Position numbers and translations under genes: made by a program
Notes under the pieces: model-generated
Databases searched by the model: none
Seen by the model: the letters and a program-made list of their open reading frames with translations, nothing else
Told to the model about the DNA's origin: nothing
Source: Gonatopus flavifemur
Lineage: Eukaryota > Arthropoda > Insecta > Hymenoptera > Dryinidae
Direction: 5' to 3'
Assembly (NCBI GenBank): GCA_018340375.1
Contig: JAFFJZ010000014.1
Coordinates: forward strand, 1-64,000
Length of the DNA stretch: 64,000 nt
Shown here: positions 36,855 through 49,681 of the stretch, in pieces
Layout: every line of letters begins with the position of its first letter
How positions within the stretch are numbered: position 1 is the first letter of the stretch

Positions 36855-38289
36855 CTAATATTGCAACAAAAGAATAAAGTTTTTTTAAGTTTCAAATGTC
36901 AATTTGGAAGTATATAACTATTGAACAATCAAAATACGCTATAGCGTCTTGACGCCATGTGTATGAGAATAATTTCAAATTATATATAAATTGTATATGA
37001 ATGCAAATGTTGCTACCGTTTCTCTTTTACAGAAAGTTTGGGTATTTTGAGGTTGATTCCTTTAACTGTTTTGATGTGACCGTATGTTCAGAAAATAAAC
37101 TGATTTCATTGTACACATGCGATTTTTTGCTCTTGATTAACATATCTTCCAGAAAATTGGGTCACTATTCACTGACATATTTGAATGTACATTCTTCTTC
37201 TGTGACAAATATGTCAGATGTGAATTCTTATTCGCGTTTGTCAATGCTCTCTGTCATATTTTTTTCGTGACTTCGTTCCGAAATTGACTCTGAAAAATAT
37301 CCATACTTTTCAGAGTCAATTTCAATCGAATAAGGTTTGTTGACTATTAACAAATCTTATTTGTTCCAAAGATGATTTATTCATGATTGATAACATATCA
37401 CATGTTCCGAGGAATCCAATTCTTCAAGAATATCCATCCATGATAAATGAGAATTTTTTTAGAACTAAGAATGTATGTCTGTAATTGAGGGAACATTTTT
37501 TTGAATGGACAGAAATTTTTGTTGGACCCACAATATATCAACTGTATTGAATAACATGTATTCTTAAAAATGTCTAAGATTTCTCCTTGGTGTAAGTGAT
37601 CACCCAGACAGCAAGATGTCAGAGCGATTCACAGTGGATGCCCAACAACCCAGAGCAATCAGTTGTTGGCCGATTGCGTATATGGACTTTCGACATGGTT
37701 TCCCAAATATCATGTCATCCAAAAGTACGAAGAAAGTATGTGTGAAGTCATGGAAAAGGAAGTCTTGGTGAACTTCGACGAGACGATCGACGGACTTTTG
37801 ACTTTTTGCCTTCCTCTGGGTGCTACTTGATAGGGAAGTACATTTGAGCTTCAACCTGAGTTGGAATGAGAGCAAGTTTAGTTTATTTTTTGGAAGACTT
37901 CTTGAAAGTTTATGAAAACTTTTGATTGAGGAAATTCTGATAACTTCTGCCGTACCGGACAAATCTTATTGAGCCACATTTTTTAAGAAAATAAGTTCTT
38001 ATATCAAATGATTCTCGAGGAAATTTTCTATTTTATGACTGTGCAATCCCCGAGCTAGTCGATAAATTAATTCGGGAGTGGAGAATTTCAAATTATTTCA
38101 CTTTGTGAAAGATATTCCAATTTTCAACGCTCAAGGATTGATTGCCGGGATCGTTACGAGCAGGTTGCCAGTACCGATCCTCATTTGAGTACGGAATAGA
38201 TGATGGAACGGCAAGAAAATTGACATGAAGGTACGAAGCAAACCAGATGGTGCCGCCCCCTGACTGCTCCGCTTCGCTCAGCAGTCCGT
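36855..38289. other. Intron of receptor gene, no other gene seen
   Basis: Non-coding sequence upstream of the receptor exon on the minus strand. Short palindromic stretches are present, for example ATTGACTCTGAAAA and its near complement around 37,283-37,320, but no coding region or complete element. Confidence 0.4.
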
Positions 38290-41200
38290 CATCATCATCA
38301 TCAACATGAAGTAATCAGTCTTACGACTGGTTTGATGAAACCCTCCACCCCTGTCTATTATCCGCCAGACGTTTAATTTCTACATATCTACTACATCCCT
38401 TGTCTTGTACGATTTGCTTCATATAACTTGCTCTAGGTCTACCTTCACCAGTTTCACCATTCATTTTCCCTTCCGATATTGTTTTCAATAAACTCTCATG
38501 CCGTAATGTGTGTCCTATGAGATTGCTTCTCCTTTTCACGATGTGTTTCAAAAGATTTCTTTCTTCATTTATCTGCTCGAGTACTTTTTCATTTTTGACT
38601 TTGTCTATCCATTTTATTCTGAGAATCCTCCTATAACACCACATTTCAAAAGCTTCAAGTCTTCGTTGATCAGTTTTCCCCATTGTCCAAGTTTCGCAAC
38701 CATATAATGCTGTGCTCCAAACGTAACTTTTCAAGAATTTCTTCCTTACTTCTAAGCTTATATTTTTTTAGCATAATAACTGTCTCTTTTGGTAAAAAGC
38801 CTGTTTCCCTTGTGCTATTCTTGCTCTTATATCTCTTTCGCTTTTGCCGTTCTCTGTAATTATGCTTCCTAGATATTTGAATTCTTCCACCTGTTCAATT
38901 GTCTCGGTATCTATTTTGATTTTCGTTCTTCTCGCTGTTTCTGCTGCTGTACACATCATGAATTTTGTTTTGTCTTTATTTATATTCATACAATAGTTTT
39001 CCAATAATATTGTTCTCATAGTGTTGAGAATATTTTCTAACTCAGTACTACTCGTGGCCAATATAGCTATGTCATCCGCGAATCTCAACATACTTATATT
39101 TTCTCCCTGAATCTGTAATTTCGATTGAATTTCCTCCTTCACTTCGTTCATTGCTTCTTCTATATATAAATTGAAAATCAGTGGCGATAATGAGCATCCT
39201 TGTCTCATCCCTCTTCTTATTTGTGCTTCCCCTTCCTGACCCTCTATGTCTATCATTGCACTTTGATTCTCATATAATTCGTATATTATTCTTCTATCTT
39301 CATAATTTATTTCCACCTTCTTCAGGATCGCAAACATCTTCTCCCAGTCCACATTATCGAAAGCCTTTTGTATATCTACAAAACCTATGTACACAGATTT
39401 CTTCACCGCTATCCTTTTCCCTGTTACTGCCCTGAGTGCTAAGATTGCTTCTCGCGTTCCCCTATTTTCCCTGAAACCAAACTGATCTTCTGCCAATCTA
39501 CTCTCTATTTTATTTTCCATCCTCCTGTATATAATTTTGGTCAGTATTTTTGAAGCATGTGAAGTTAAACTGATCGTTCTGTAGTTCCCGCATTTGTCTG
39601 CTCCTTTTTTTTTCGGGATAGCGACAATTTTATTCTTTTGGAAATCTTCCGGTACTTCTCCTTTTTCGTACATATCTCTAATCAATTCAAACAGTGCGTC
39701 GCAAGTTCCTTCACTGGAGGCTTTTATAAGGTCCGCACTTATGCCATCTGTGCCTGGCGCTTTATTATTTTTCAATTCTTTCAAAGCCTTATCGAATTCT
39801 GATGTCAATATCGAATCTCCCAATTCTTCCTCATCTACATCCTCCTTCTCTAAAAGTGCCATATCATCGTTTCCTCTATACAAGTCTCCCAAATGATTGA
39901 TCCACTGTTCTATTTTCTCTTCCGTTTTTATCAATTGTCGTCCTAGATAGTCTCTAATCTTATTGCTTCTAGATTTCATTTGTCCAAAAAATCTTTTAAT
40001 AATCCTATATGCTTCATCTATTTTTCCTAAATGCAATCTTATTTCTATTTCCTGACATTTTTCTTCTAACCACTGTTCTTTTGCTTCCCTTGATTCTCTT
40101 ATTATTTTATTTCTCAATGATTTGTATCGTTGCTGGCCTTCTTGGCTATCATTATTCTCGTATTTTCTTCTTTCATTTATCAATTCTAAAATTTCTCCCG
40201 TTATCCATGGGTTTTTAGGTTCTACTCCATCATTCTTCGAAATCTTATCCGCACATGCTCTTATATTCCCCTTCATCTTTGTCCATCTCCTCTCTATTCC
40301 CAAGTCTTCCTCTTTTTGATCTCCCAATTTTTCATCCAACATTTTCTCGAATGCCTCATGTGTTTGTTTTTGCTTGAGGTTCTTCAAATTCCATCTTTTC
40401 TGCATTCTCCTTTTCTTCATAAATTTGAATTTCATAGAACATTTCATCATCAACATATTATGGTCACTATCTATATCTGCACCGGGATAAGTTTTACAGT
40501 TTTTCACTTGGTTTCTAAATCTTTGTTTCACTAATATGTAATCAATTTGGTATCTTGCTGTATCTCCTGGCATTTCCCAAGTGTAGATTCTTCTTGGATG
40601 ATTTTCGAATAAAGTGTTTGTGATAACCATCTTATGGTTTGCACAAAATTCGACTAAACGTTGTCCTCTATCGTTCCTCCTCCCTAACGCGAAATCACTA
40701 TCAAATTCTCTTCCCCCTTCACATATTCTATCACTTCTTCTACTTCTTCGTACGTTTTTTCAATATCTTCCTCCGAATATGCAGATGTGGGCATGTATAC
40801 TTGGACTATGACTGTGTCTACCGGTTTTGTTCTGATTCCAACCATCATCACACGTTCATTAGGTTGCAAATAATTTTCTATTCTATTTCCTACTCTTTTA
40901 TGCATTACAATTCCTACACCTGCTTGACCGTTCTTTGATCCTGTATGAATTATTCTATAATCCCCACTCCAGAAATCGCCCTCTTGTGGCCATCTGATTT
41001 CGCTAATCCCCATTACGTCTATATTCAACCTATTCATTTCTAATTTCAAATTTTCTAATTTTCTCGCTTGCCTCAGTGATCTAACATTCCACGCTCCGAC
41101 TCGATAAATGTTGTTTCTTCTCCCTATCCTATTCTTCTGTTCTCGTTCCTTGCTGATAAAGCTTCCTCGAGCAGCCTCCACCCGGAGATCCGAACGGGAG

Positions 41201-41330
41201 ACTAGTTCACCTCCGGAATATTTTACCCGAGAGAGCGCCATCATGTATTTATTAATTTGTTTGTTTGTTTTTGTTACATAATATTCCAGGTTAGGAAAAG
41301 GTGTCATTTCCTCGGGAAGTATTGAAAAAT
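38290..41330 (-). mobile_element. RTE-like LINE copy 2
   Basis: This is a minus-strand non-LTR retrotransposon with one polyprotein frame. It has endonuclease at the 5' end, then reverse transcriptase and C-terminal domain, and ends in an ATCATCATCATCA tail (plus-strand view) at 38,290-38,302, the mirror of the TGATGA tail of copy 1. The 5' border is placed just upstream of the first coding residues and is approximate. Target duplications were not identified. Confidence 0.8.
38321..41307 (-). pseudogene. RTE-like endonuclease-reverse transcriptase
   Basis: The N-terminal part (to 40,684) is an APE-type endonuclease: GAWNVRSLRQARKLENLKLE, DVMGISEIRWPQEGDFWSG, VYMPTSAYSEEDIEKTYEE. A deletion with frame change at ~40,685-40,700 removes the GDFN-type catalytic motif. 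The frame then resumes (NDRGQRLVEFCANHKMVITN, PGDTARYQIDYILV) and includes a full reverse transcriptase with FGFRENRGTREAILALRAV, the A-box VDIQKAFDNVDW, GMRQGCSLSPLIFNLY and the catalytic FADDIAIL. A TAA at 38,768-38,770 stands where copy 1 has a Ser codon, and the same frame runs on to 38,321 with YVWSTALYGCETWTMGKTDQ. Two lesions make this copy inactive. It is the best template for identifying copy 1. Confidence 0.85.
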
Positions 41331-41589
41331 GTCAAGGAAGGTAGTTTCCCCTTGCTTCCCTTCCGTTCAATTTCGCCGATGTTTCTGGCATTAGGATGAT
41401 TCCGTTTCTCTCAGTTTGTATTCTTTCTCTTGAGTAGTTTATTCCACTCAAAAAAAAGATCCAACTCTGAGATACTTATCCTCCACACCACGTGAAGGAA
41501 GCAGATACTACCAGGGATGGATAAAAAGGATATCAAGGACAGGTATCATGAATATCCCCCTGGGAGACCCGCAATCATCCACGGGGTGG

Positions 41590-42052
41590 AATTATAAAAC
41601 GACGAACTGGAAAAATAAATAATTTTTTAATTATTGTTTCAAATTTGGCATTCATTATCGTTCTCAAGGTCGAATTCAAGGTCGAAACGTGGGGTTCCAC
41701 TTTAACTTTGATAACTTTGGTCAGAGAAACAACTCGTTTGAGGCTTTTCCGTGAAAATCCATAGAAAATGGTTTTTCGACCTTCAAATGACCTCTAAATG
41801 ACCTGATATGTTAACATATTCGGACGTAAAATTTTCCGCTCTTTCTATTTCTGAGGTCGAACGTAGGGTTTTCCATTTGAAAAAACATACTTTGACCATC
41901 AATTATGCTCAAAATCGACCTCAAGGTCAAATTTAAGGTCACCATCTTATGGCCCCCTTTGAACCTTACAACTTTTATCTGAACAATTTTTCTCCCCCTC
42001 CATTCCCTGAAGAGTTATTCAGCTGTGCTGTTTCAAATGGGACGCCCTGTAT
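41590..42052. mobile_element. Possible mariner-like MITE remnant
   Basis: The right side ends GGGACGCCCTGTATATATATAT. This is the CAGGGCGTCCC terminus plus TA-rich flank seen on many short IS630/mariner derivatives. The interior repeats AAGGTC and ACGTGGGGTT/ACGTAGGGTT motifs. A matching left terminus was not found, so it is probably truncated. Confidence 0.4.
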
Positions 42053-45000
42053 ATATATATTCATCCCTTCCTCTCACAATTATGATGAGCCGCTGCTATC
42101 AGGTTTTGAAACACATATGTGAACATTCTTATACGTATATGTGGACATAGGAAAATATTCTCATTCTCATTAACTTACATAAATCACTTGGAGAGCTGCA
42201 GGTGGAATCGTGACTTTAGTACCTTCTTGTGTTCCGTTTTTTCGAACAATTCTTAGTGTGAAGAACCGCATGAGATAACTTTCCATTTTCAAAAATGAAC
42301 AAGTATGTTTCACCAACGAACTGTTCGACGTAATATTCCTGTTCTCTCTTGAAATCGCATAGGGATCCAAAATTATGATCAAGGTATTCGTTTGAAGGGA
42401 GGTTAAAAAAAAATATTGCTCGAATAAAATCTCTTTCGCATTCGGAATTAGGAGTAACAACGCGTTCACAATGACGAAAGACTGGGGTTTCGTAAGTACG
42501 TACACTAGCGTTGTTGGAGATAGCGGATCAGGATTGTGAAATAAATTATCATACATTTCGTTTATTGGTGAATTCTCATATGACCGAAAACGACGATATG
42601 ATTGGTTAATTTAGGAGAATTGACCAATCAACGCCGTGTACGATGATTTCATTGACAACCCCGGTGGAGATTTGGAGAATGTCATGATGACAAAAATGAT
42701 CGTACACTGGAGCCTCCATTACATGATTGCGTTTGCTGCATGCCATATCATTGGATGAAATGAGAGGGATAATGGTTTTCCCTGGCACTCCTTTTCCCAT
42801 CTGATGACATTACATGCGGTGAACGCACGCGTGTAATTTCACTCCAAGTTTATTGCTTACTCCACATAGAATTGAGTATTCAATTGGTTACTGGAGGAGA
42901 ATCAACCAATTAGTTCATTGGGAAAAATGATGGATCCGATCAACTCGAACTCACCAAGTGACTAAGATCATGTCAATTCAACTGAGGAACAAGTTGTTAC
43001 TACATGTTTTAGAAGTGAAAAAAAAACATGAGATATGAGCCTACATGTGTTTTCCCTGTCACTTGGACTTGGTATCAACGCTCGTCATAGTAACATAGAG
43101 AGCGATAGAGATTATCAAATCAGCAAAGATTGTGTCCATTCCTCTTTTCCTCTCTTTTTGCTACATGTTACTCAGTATCAGACATTTTCAGTCCGCTCAC
43201 CTCCTCTATTCTCATATCTCTATGGTTGTCCTGAAATGAACAGAAAACAAAATATTACTATGAAAAACTAATCATATTCTGGAGAAGTTAATCAAAGTCA
43301 TCAATAATTTGGAAGTCTCTAATTTTGTCTCAAATCGACCTGAGAATTCCCGGAACTCTGCTATGTACCGGAAAAAATCCCGGAATTTTCAAGGGCCCGG
43401 AAATGAATGAGGATTCCCGGATTCCGGGAAATTTCCCGGATGGGAAAACACTTTTAAAAACAATAGCATTATGCAAGCTGTATCTACTGTACGCATTGTA
43501 TAAGCGCTTGCACAGTACGGAACTCACACTCACTCACTGAAACTAACACTATATAAAACGATAGAATCGATACTACAAGATAGAAGAACATAACACTCTT
43601 CCATAAGCCTGAACTCAGAATAGTTCTACATACGAGCACGCAATTCAGATGTGCACTCCGCGTAAGTCACACTATCTCACGACATAGAGCGATAACGAGA
43701 GTAGAAACAATGATAGCATCCCACGTTTCTCACGAAAGCATGTGAAGGATATCTTCTCCACAACCGAAACCCCTGCAGGAGACGACAAAAAGGAAACTAA
43801 ACGAGAGCGACGATCGCACAAGTTATGCACGCGAAAAAGCGATGTAAGCATGAAGTCCGGAGGATTCAACTGATGAAACGAGTGAACAAAGGATCAACGG
43901 AGCTGGTAACTATGTCTCTGTGCCCGTGACGAGAGTTGCGCGAGGACTGAATTTTAATATACCATTCGTCAAACGGCGACCTTTGTGCGATTAATCGCCT
44001 GAAGTCAGGTGACCCTACGTACATTGAACCCGGATCTAGAATCGATACAAAGCGCGTATCACCTGGCGAAATTTGTAAACACGTACACACAAAACCATGT
44101 ATTATACATATACATTCATCCTAAACAGTATGATTCCTCGTCTTTCGATCGCATGCAACCATTGAAGTCTGTATCATACTGGAGCAGTAATTCCACATCA
44201 TACTCGTATGCAGACTTTTTACTCCTTCTATAGCATAGTCTGATGAGAATTTTGTGGAGATAGATGACGCCTTGAATGGGCTGCCACTTTTTGTCAACAT
44301 AGACAATTGTAGTCCAATATTAATCCATTATCCAAGAAGAAAGGAAGCTGACTACTCACGGCAGCTGTCTTCGTTGTTTTTCTAAGTCCTTACCGACCTT
44401 TTTTTGAGAAGTAACGTATAATATAAAGTTTCATATATCAAGCCAAACGCCTCCGGAAAATGATCAGTGTACTCAAGGCAAGAGAGAAAGCCGCTGTAAC
44501 TGAGAATCCATCTATCTTTTCTATACTACTAAACTACAATCACATCCATGGTTGTTGAGAGATGGCAGGCTACTCACGGCGTGCTCTGGTGGGAATTAAA
44601 TGCCAACGGATGCGACAAAGTGTGACGGAAATTGGATGCGAATGTACACTGAGAGGGTTGTTCAGCATCTTAGAATACAAACTTATACTCCCTCGGACAA
44701 ACGGACATCATACTCTCCAGAGGGTAATCTCCACAAAATTCTGAACAAACAACACTATAGAGAGAGTGAAAAATCCATGAAGGAAGAGCTGTCAGCCATA
44801 ATAGCAACCAATGAATCCAACTTTTGATCGAACGTCATTAGTACTGAATTCCCTATACAGGAAAGGTTTATCATCCCAGACGAATGCCAGTACCTTACTA
44901 GTCTTGGCCAATACTGATGCAGTACTGCGCCTGTTGTGGATTTTTGGTTGGAAAATAATAATATATTGATGAATACCATTTATTAATCGACGGAGTTAAT

Positions 45001-45364
45001 CAAGCACGGAGTGCCTATTGCACCCACTATCATACCCTCAGACCGTATGTTGAAAAATATTTGAGTAATCCAATTGAGAGTTGGATAGTTTTTTATTTCA
45101 TGCTATATTAGTAGTTGATACATGAGGTTGTCTGCATGTATGTCAGTCTGTCTGTCTATCCATCGCTCTGTCTGGATTCGTGATATCCCTAGACCAAGGG
45201 GAACAAATTGGATATAATTCATAAAGGACCTTCTTCAAACCCTTCCTCAAGGACCATTTGATTTTTATGGCAATCGGACAAGGCCTTTTTATTTTGTGAT
45301 AATTTCCTTCTGTAAAAAAGGGTAATCTGAGAGGAGAATTTTCTCCGCTGTATACATATATATA
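42053..45364. other. 3.3 kb without recognisable genes
   Basis: No coding region, RNA gene or complete element was recognised. A minus-strand open frame at 42,170-42,556 ends at a consensus donor (TTTAT/GTAAGT), but its translation resembles nothing I know. Around 43,330-43,450 CCCGGAATT-type motifs recur. Confidence 0.45.
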
Positions 45365-47375
45365 CAGGGTGGGGCATTTAAAGTGTCGCGGGCGTTTTTT
45401 CCAAAAATAAAGTGAGATACGAGAAAATTTTTCGGACAAAAGTTGTAGGGTACCGAGGGGGACATCCGATGGTGGCCTTGGCTTTGACCTCAAATCTCAT
45501 CTTCAAGGGCATTCTGAGATCAACTCTTGTTTTTGAAATAGCATCTCATATTTTCTACTGCAGATTTGGATTCTAAGTCAAAAACCAAGAAACTTTTGTC
45601 TGAACCATTTTCCTGAAATCCGCAAAAATGACGCTCTAATCGATATTGTTCCATTTTGAATCTGACATTCGAATAACTCGAAAACGAAGGGTCTTGCAAA
45701 AGAATGTTTCGTACAAAAGTTGTCAATACACAACACATTTCAATCGTCTACATTACCACCATTCAGAGCTCACGCGATGTAAACAAACGACGGGGTTCAG
45801 TGAAAATTCACGATTTTGAAAGTCAGTTTGTCAGTTACATTTGATTATTACTTGGTTTATGACAAATTGAAAATCATGGATATCCGATACACGGTTTCTG
45901 AAAAGATCGATATGATCTACATCTACGGTGAAGTGCATAAGAACCCCAGACAAGCATATGACTTGTATGCAGAACGATTTCCTGAAAGAACAACGCCATC
46001 CATTAGGTATTTTCAACGCATTACAAAATTATTCTCAGAAACGGGAAGTGTTACAAGGGAAAAACGACATCGAATGAGAACTGTTAGCGGAGAAAATGCG
46101 AAAGTTAATGTACTAGCTGCAGTAGCCAATCATCCACACGTGAGCTCTCGTGAAATTGAACTCCATTCGGGAATTTCTCGAAGTAGTGTTCTTCGAATAC
46201 TGAAACGTCACAAATTCCATCCGTATCACATTTGTTTGCATCAAGACCTTCACGGTGATGATTTCGAAAATCGTGTACAGTTTTGTCGATGGGGTCTAGC
46301 GCAAATGCACAATAACAACTTCATCAACATATTATTTTCTGATGAGTCGACGTTCACCAATCATGGTCAAGTAAATCGACATAATATGCATTACTGGGCG
46401 ACAGAAAATCCAAGATGGTTACGTCAAGTAGAGCATCAAAGACAATGAGCTGTGAATGTTTGGTGTGGTATTTTTCGATCTCGAGTGATTGGACCGTACT
46501 TCATTGCAGATACGCTAAATGGAGAGGAGTACAGACATTTCTTAGATCAAGTACTTCCAACATTACTTGAAGACATACCTATTCAGGAACGATTGAATAT
46601 GTGGGATCAACACGATGGTTGTCCATCCCATTATGCAGTCACAGCTCGAGAAATATTGGACAGAGATTATCCTGGACGATGGATAGGACGTCGTGGACCA
46701 GTTCATTGGCCTGCCCGTTCTCCGGATCTTACTTCTCCAGATTTTTTTTTATGGGGATACATAAAAGATACAGTTTATCAACAAGCACCGACTACACCTG
46801 AGAATATGCGTCAACGAATCATCAATGCATGCGCGAGCATCAATGAAGATATTTTAGCACGAGTTCAGCAATCTTTTGTAAAACGTTTTGAAATGTGAAT
46901 TGAAGTCGAAGGCCATCATTTTGAGCATCTACTGCATCAAAATTATCCAAGTGATGTAGACGATTGGAATGTGTTGTGTTTTGTCTGTTATACCCCATCA
47001 CCTCCGTTTTAGTTCAAGGGGTCCCCCTTGGAATCAGACAACTTTTGTCCGAAACATTCTCCTCCAAGACCCTCCGTTTTCGAGTTATTCTAATGTCAGA
47101 TTCAGTATGGGACAATATCGATTAGAGCGCCATCTTTGCGGATTTCAGGAAAATGGTTCAGACAAAAGTTTCTTGGTTTTCGACCTAGAATCCAAATCTG
47201 CAGTGAAAAATATGAGATGCTATTTAAAAAACAAGAGTTGACCTCAGAATGCCCTTGAAGATGAGATTTGAGGGATGTCCCCCTCGATACCCTACAATTT
47301 TTGTCCGAAAAATTTTCTCGTATCTCATTTTATTTTTGGAAAAAACACCCGCGACACTTTAAATGCCCCACCCTG
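45365..47375 (+). mobile_element. 2-kb IS630/mariner element with ~390-bp inverted repeats
   Basis: The ends CAGGGTGGGGCATTTAAAGT and the complement are flanked by TA on each side (45,363-45,364 and 47,376-47,377). The inverted repeats extend inward to ~45,752 and from ~46,957. A 69-90-residue open frame appears mirrored in both arms and is only a repeat shadow. One transposase gene lies between the arms. Confidence 0.9.
45876..46898 (+). pseudogene. DUF4817-type mariner transposase with one stop
   Basis: The start is taken at MDIRYTVSEKIDMIYIYGEV, the usual beginning of the DUF4817 helix-turn-helix. A second helix-turn-helix follows (VSSREIELHSGISRSSVLRI). The catalytic core holds FSDESTFTNHG (first Asp), DQHDGCPSHYAV (second Asp) and RSPDLTSPDFFLWG (third Asp). 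A TGA at 46,446-46,448, directly before AVNVWCGIF, is the only break; a Trp would be expected there. The frame then runs to 46,898. The full length would be ~340 residues, normal for the family. The enzyme cuts and pastes the element at TA sites. With a single nonsense change this copy is young. Confidence 0.85.
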
Positions 47376-47799
47376 TATATATATATATAACTCGTTTACT
47401 CTGCGATATGACCTCAGAAAACGGATTCAAGATGGCAGATCCAGGGTGGTAGACGTGAATACAATCATTTTGGTCAGTCTGGCCAATTTGGTGGATTCTC
47501 CACTAAATTCAGGGATATTTTGTTGACTTTGGAAATTTTTTCAGGGATACCTTTATTCAGGGAATTTTTGAGTGGTTTTTGATTTATTATACAATTATCA
47601 TTTTGAATTCAATGAAATGTTAAGAAATTTAGTTTTCATGAAATAGGATTCATGACAAAGAATATTACCTCAAATATAATGTGTTAATTCAAAATTCATA
47701 CGTATACGTACGTATTTATCTACTTTTCATGTAATTAGCTGTTACCTTGGATATTGGAAGTGGAAATATTCTTTATTGGCAATAATTATTTCGGAAAAT

Positions 47800-48670
47800 T
47801 TTATATTCAGATTGGATATCTCTCGATCCTACTGGTGACATCAAAAAAGCTTTTTGGTAATATTGTCGCTGCACTCTTGCCACTCACAAGAACGATTTAT
47901 TAAAGCATGCTGTATCAAATGAGCATAAGAAAGCTGTGGACATGGATGAACAAGCAAAACTTTGTCGTCCGCTGGGAGTTGTTCAACCTCTTACTCCAAA
48001 ATCGGAAGTCGCTGAGCTTCAAATTGCCATGTTTATCGCTGAGCATACGTCAATTGATATCGTGGATCATCTGACAGAACTGTTAAAAAAAATTGATTCA
48101 AAATCCGATGTTTTTAATAATATGAAATTGCATCGCACTAAATGTGCAATGCTGATGAAAAATATTTTAGGCCCATTCATGCTTGAAGACTTGATGAGTG
48201 ATATTAAAAAATCTCCTTATTCTCTCATCATTGACGAAAGCACAGATATTCCAACAGAAAAAGTGTTATGCATAATGAGCAAAGGGATTTTTCCTTTGGA
48301 AACAAATCAGATTTTTACAACTTTTCATCGTCTTGTGCAAATAACCGATGCTGCGGCGAACGGCATTCATTCTGCTCCCAAACAGCAACTGGAAGCTGAT
48401 GGAATTCCACTGACAAATTGAGTTGGTATTGGGATCGACGGTGCAAATGTGAACGTAGGAAGTCAACCACTCTGTTTCTACCCTTTTCGGGAAAGAGTTG
48501 TCAGATGTTCTCATAAAATGTATCTGTCACTCTCCATACTCATGTGCTGAGAATGCTGTGCAACTACTACTCCGCCAGCTAGAGTACCTCATCAGAAAAA
48601 CTCACAATTGGTTTCCGCACAGCTCGAAACGTGAAGATTAGTATAAAGGAATTTATAGTATAATTAATAA
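47800..48670 (+). pseudogene. Decayed hAT-like transposase
   Basis: Translation in one frame from ~47,936 gives LKKIDSKSDVFNNMKLHRTK, SPYSLIIDESTDIPTEK and GIHSAPKQQLEADGIPLT up to a TGA at 48,419-48,421. The frame then continues in pieces with IGIDGANVNVGS, KCICHSPYSCAENA and THNWFPHSSKRED. Upstream, a broken C..C...H...H stretch around 47,855-47,935 looks like a BED-type finger. The DESTD and CHS...CA motifs fit the hAT-related/DUF4371 group. Several stops and frame changes make it a relic, and no termini were identified. Confidence 0.65.
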
Positions 48671-49681
48671 TGAAACAGGCAATCTTGGAAAGATTGCAGG
48701 TGTTATGGTGGGGGGATGGAAAGAAGCTTTCTTATTTGAAAGGAACGATATTGTTTTGGATTGAGGCAACTTCAATATTGTGGTTTGAAAGATACATCTG
48801 CTTCGTCAGCGGTCAAAAATCGGAGTGAGCTTGTCCGAGCGCTGGTTGAGGGAGAAACGCTTGAGGAAGGGAAAGCGTCTTCTTTTGGGTTTTTCCCTCA
48901 ACGGTACTACAATTTGTGGAATATGTTATCCTTTGATAACATCTTTCGTACCCTTACAATTCCTGTGTGTCTTCAATATGTGTTCATGTGTTAGATGTTT
49001 ACAAATTCATGTTTGTGTTGAGTTGTTCTGTTGGTTGATGTGGTCGGTGTTTGTGTGTGCGTATACGTAGTTTGAAAGAGTGTGTATTCATTTTACATGT
49101 ATGTAGTTTGATCATATATATTGTTATCTTATACGTTGTTTGGTTCCTAATTCTAATGCTTATGATTGAAGGTATACAAACAATTTTTTTTTTACTTGTC
49201 TATGAATTGATTATTTAATGTTACCTCATACATTACTCCGTTCCTAATCCTAATTTTGGTGGTTATCTTCAATTGGAAAGGGAATTTCTCGTTTATTTTC
49301 TCTTTGTTTGTTTTTTTCTGTTTTTGTTTTGTAAATATAGTTCTATGTCAGCCGATAGTGACTTGAAATATACTTATGATGATAGGAACTATTTCTTGCA
49401 TATTGCACTCACATACGTTACTCTGGTCATGTATCAATGCCAATTCTTTAATATATGATAAAATGCATACATGTTTTCGATATAGTTGTTCCGTTATACA
49501 TGTTTGAGGTTATGTTTGTTTACATGTAATGCGGGTTTGAATTTCTTTCCCCCTGATCATGATCATCGTTTGAATCGTGTGCCCCTTCTGGATCTTGTAT
49601 TTGGGGAATTGTTTCTAGGGGTACTACTCCTGCTTCTCTTGTGTATTGTTGTTCGTTGTCTGTTGTGTGTGTTGTGTATTG

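Noticed and set aside
37600..37962. 120-residue minus-strand open frame
   Set aside because: No domain, no splice context, and the opposite strand gives equally plausible pieces; probably chance or an old relic.
42170..42556. Minus-strand open frame ending at a consensus splice donor
   Set aside because: The donor is good but the translation matches nothing I know and shows no transmembrane pattern of the 5-HT1 receptor; not enough to call an exon.
45520..47241. Mirrored open frames near the ends of the mariner element
   Set aside because: Same sequence in both inverted repeats; a by-product of the palindromic arms.
48700..49550. Precise 3' LTR of the errantivirus-like element
   Set aside because: The partner LTR is outside the window, so repeat borders and duplication cannot be determined.
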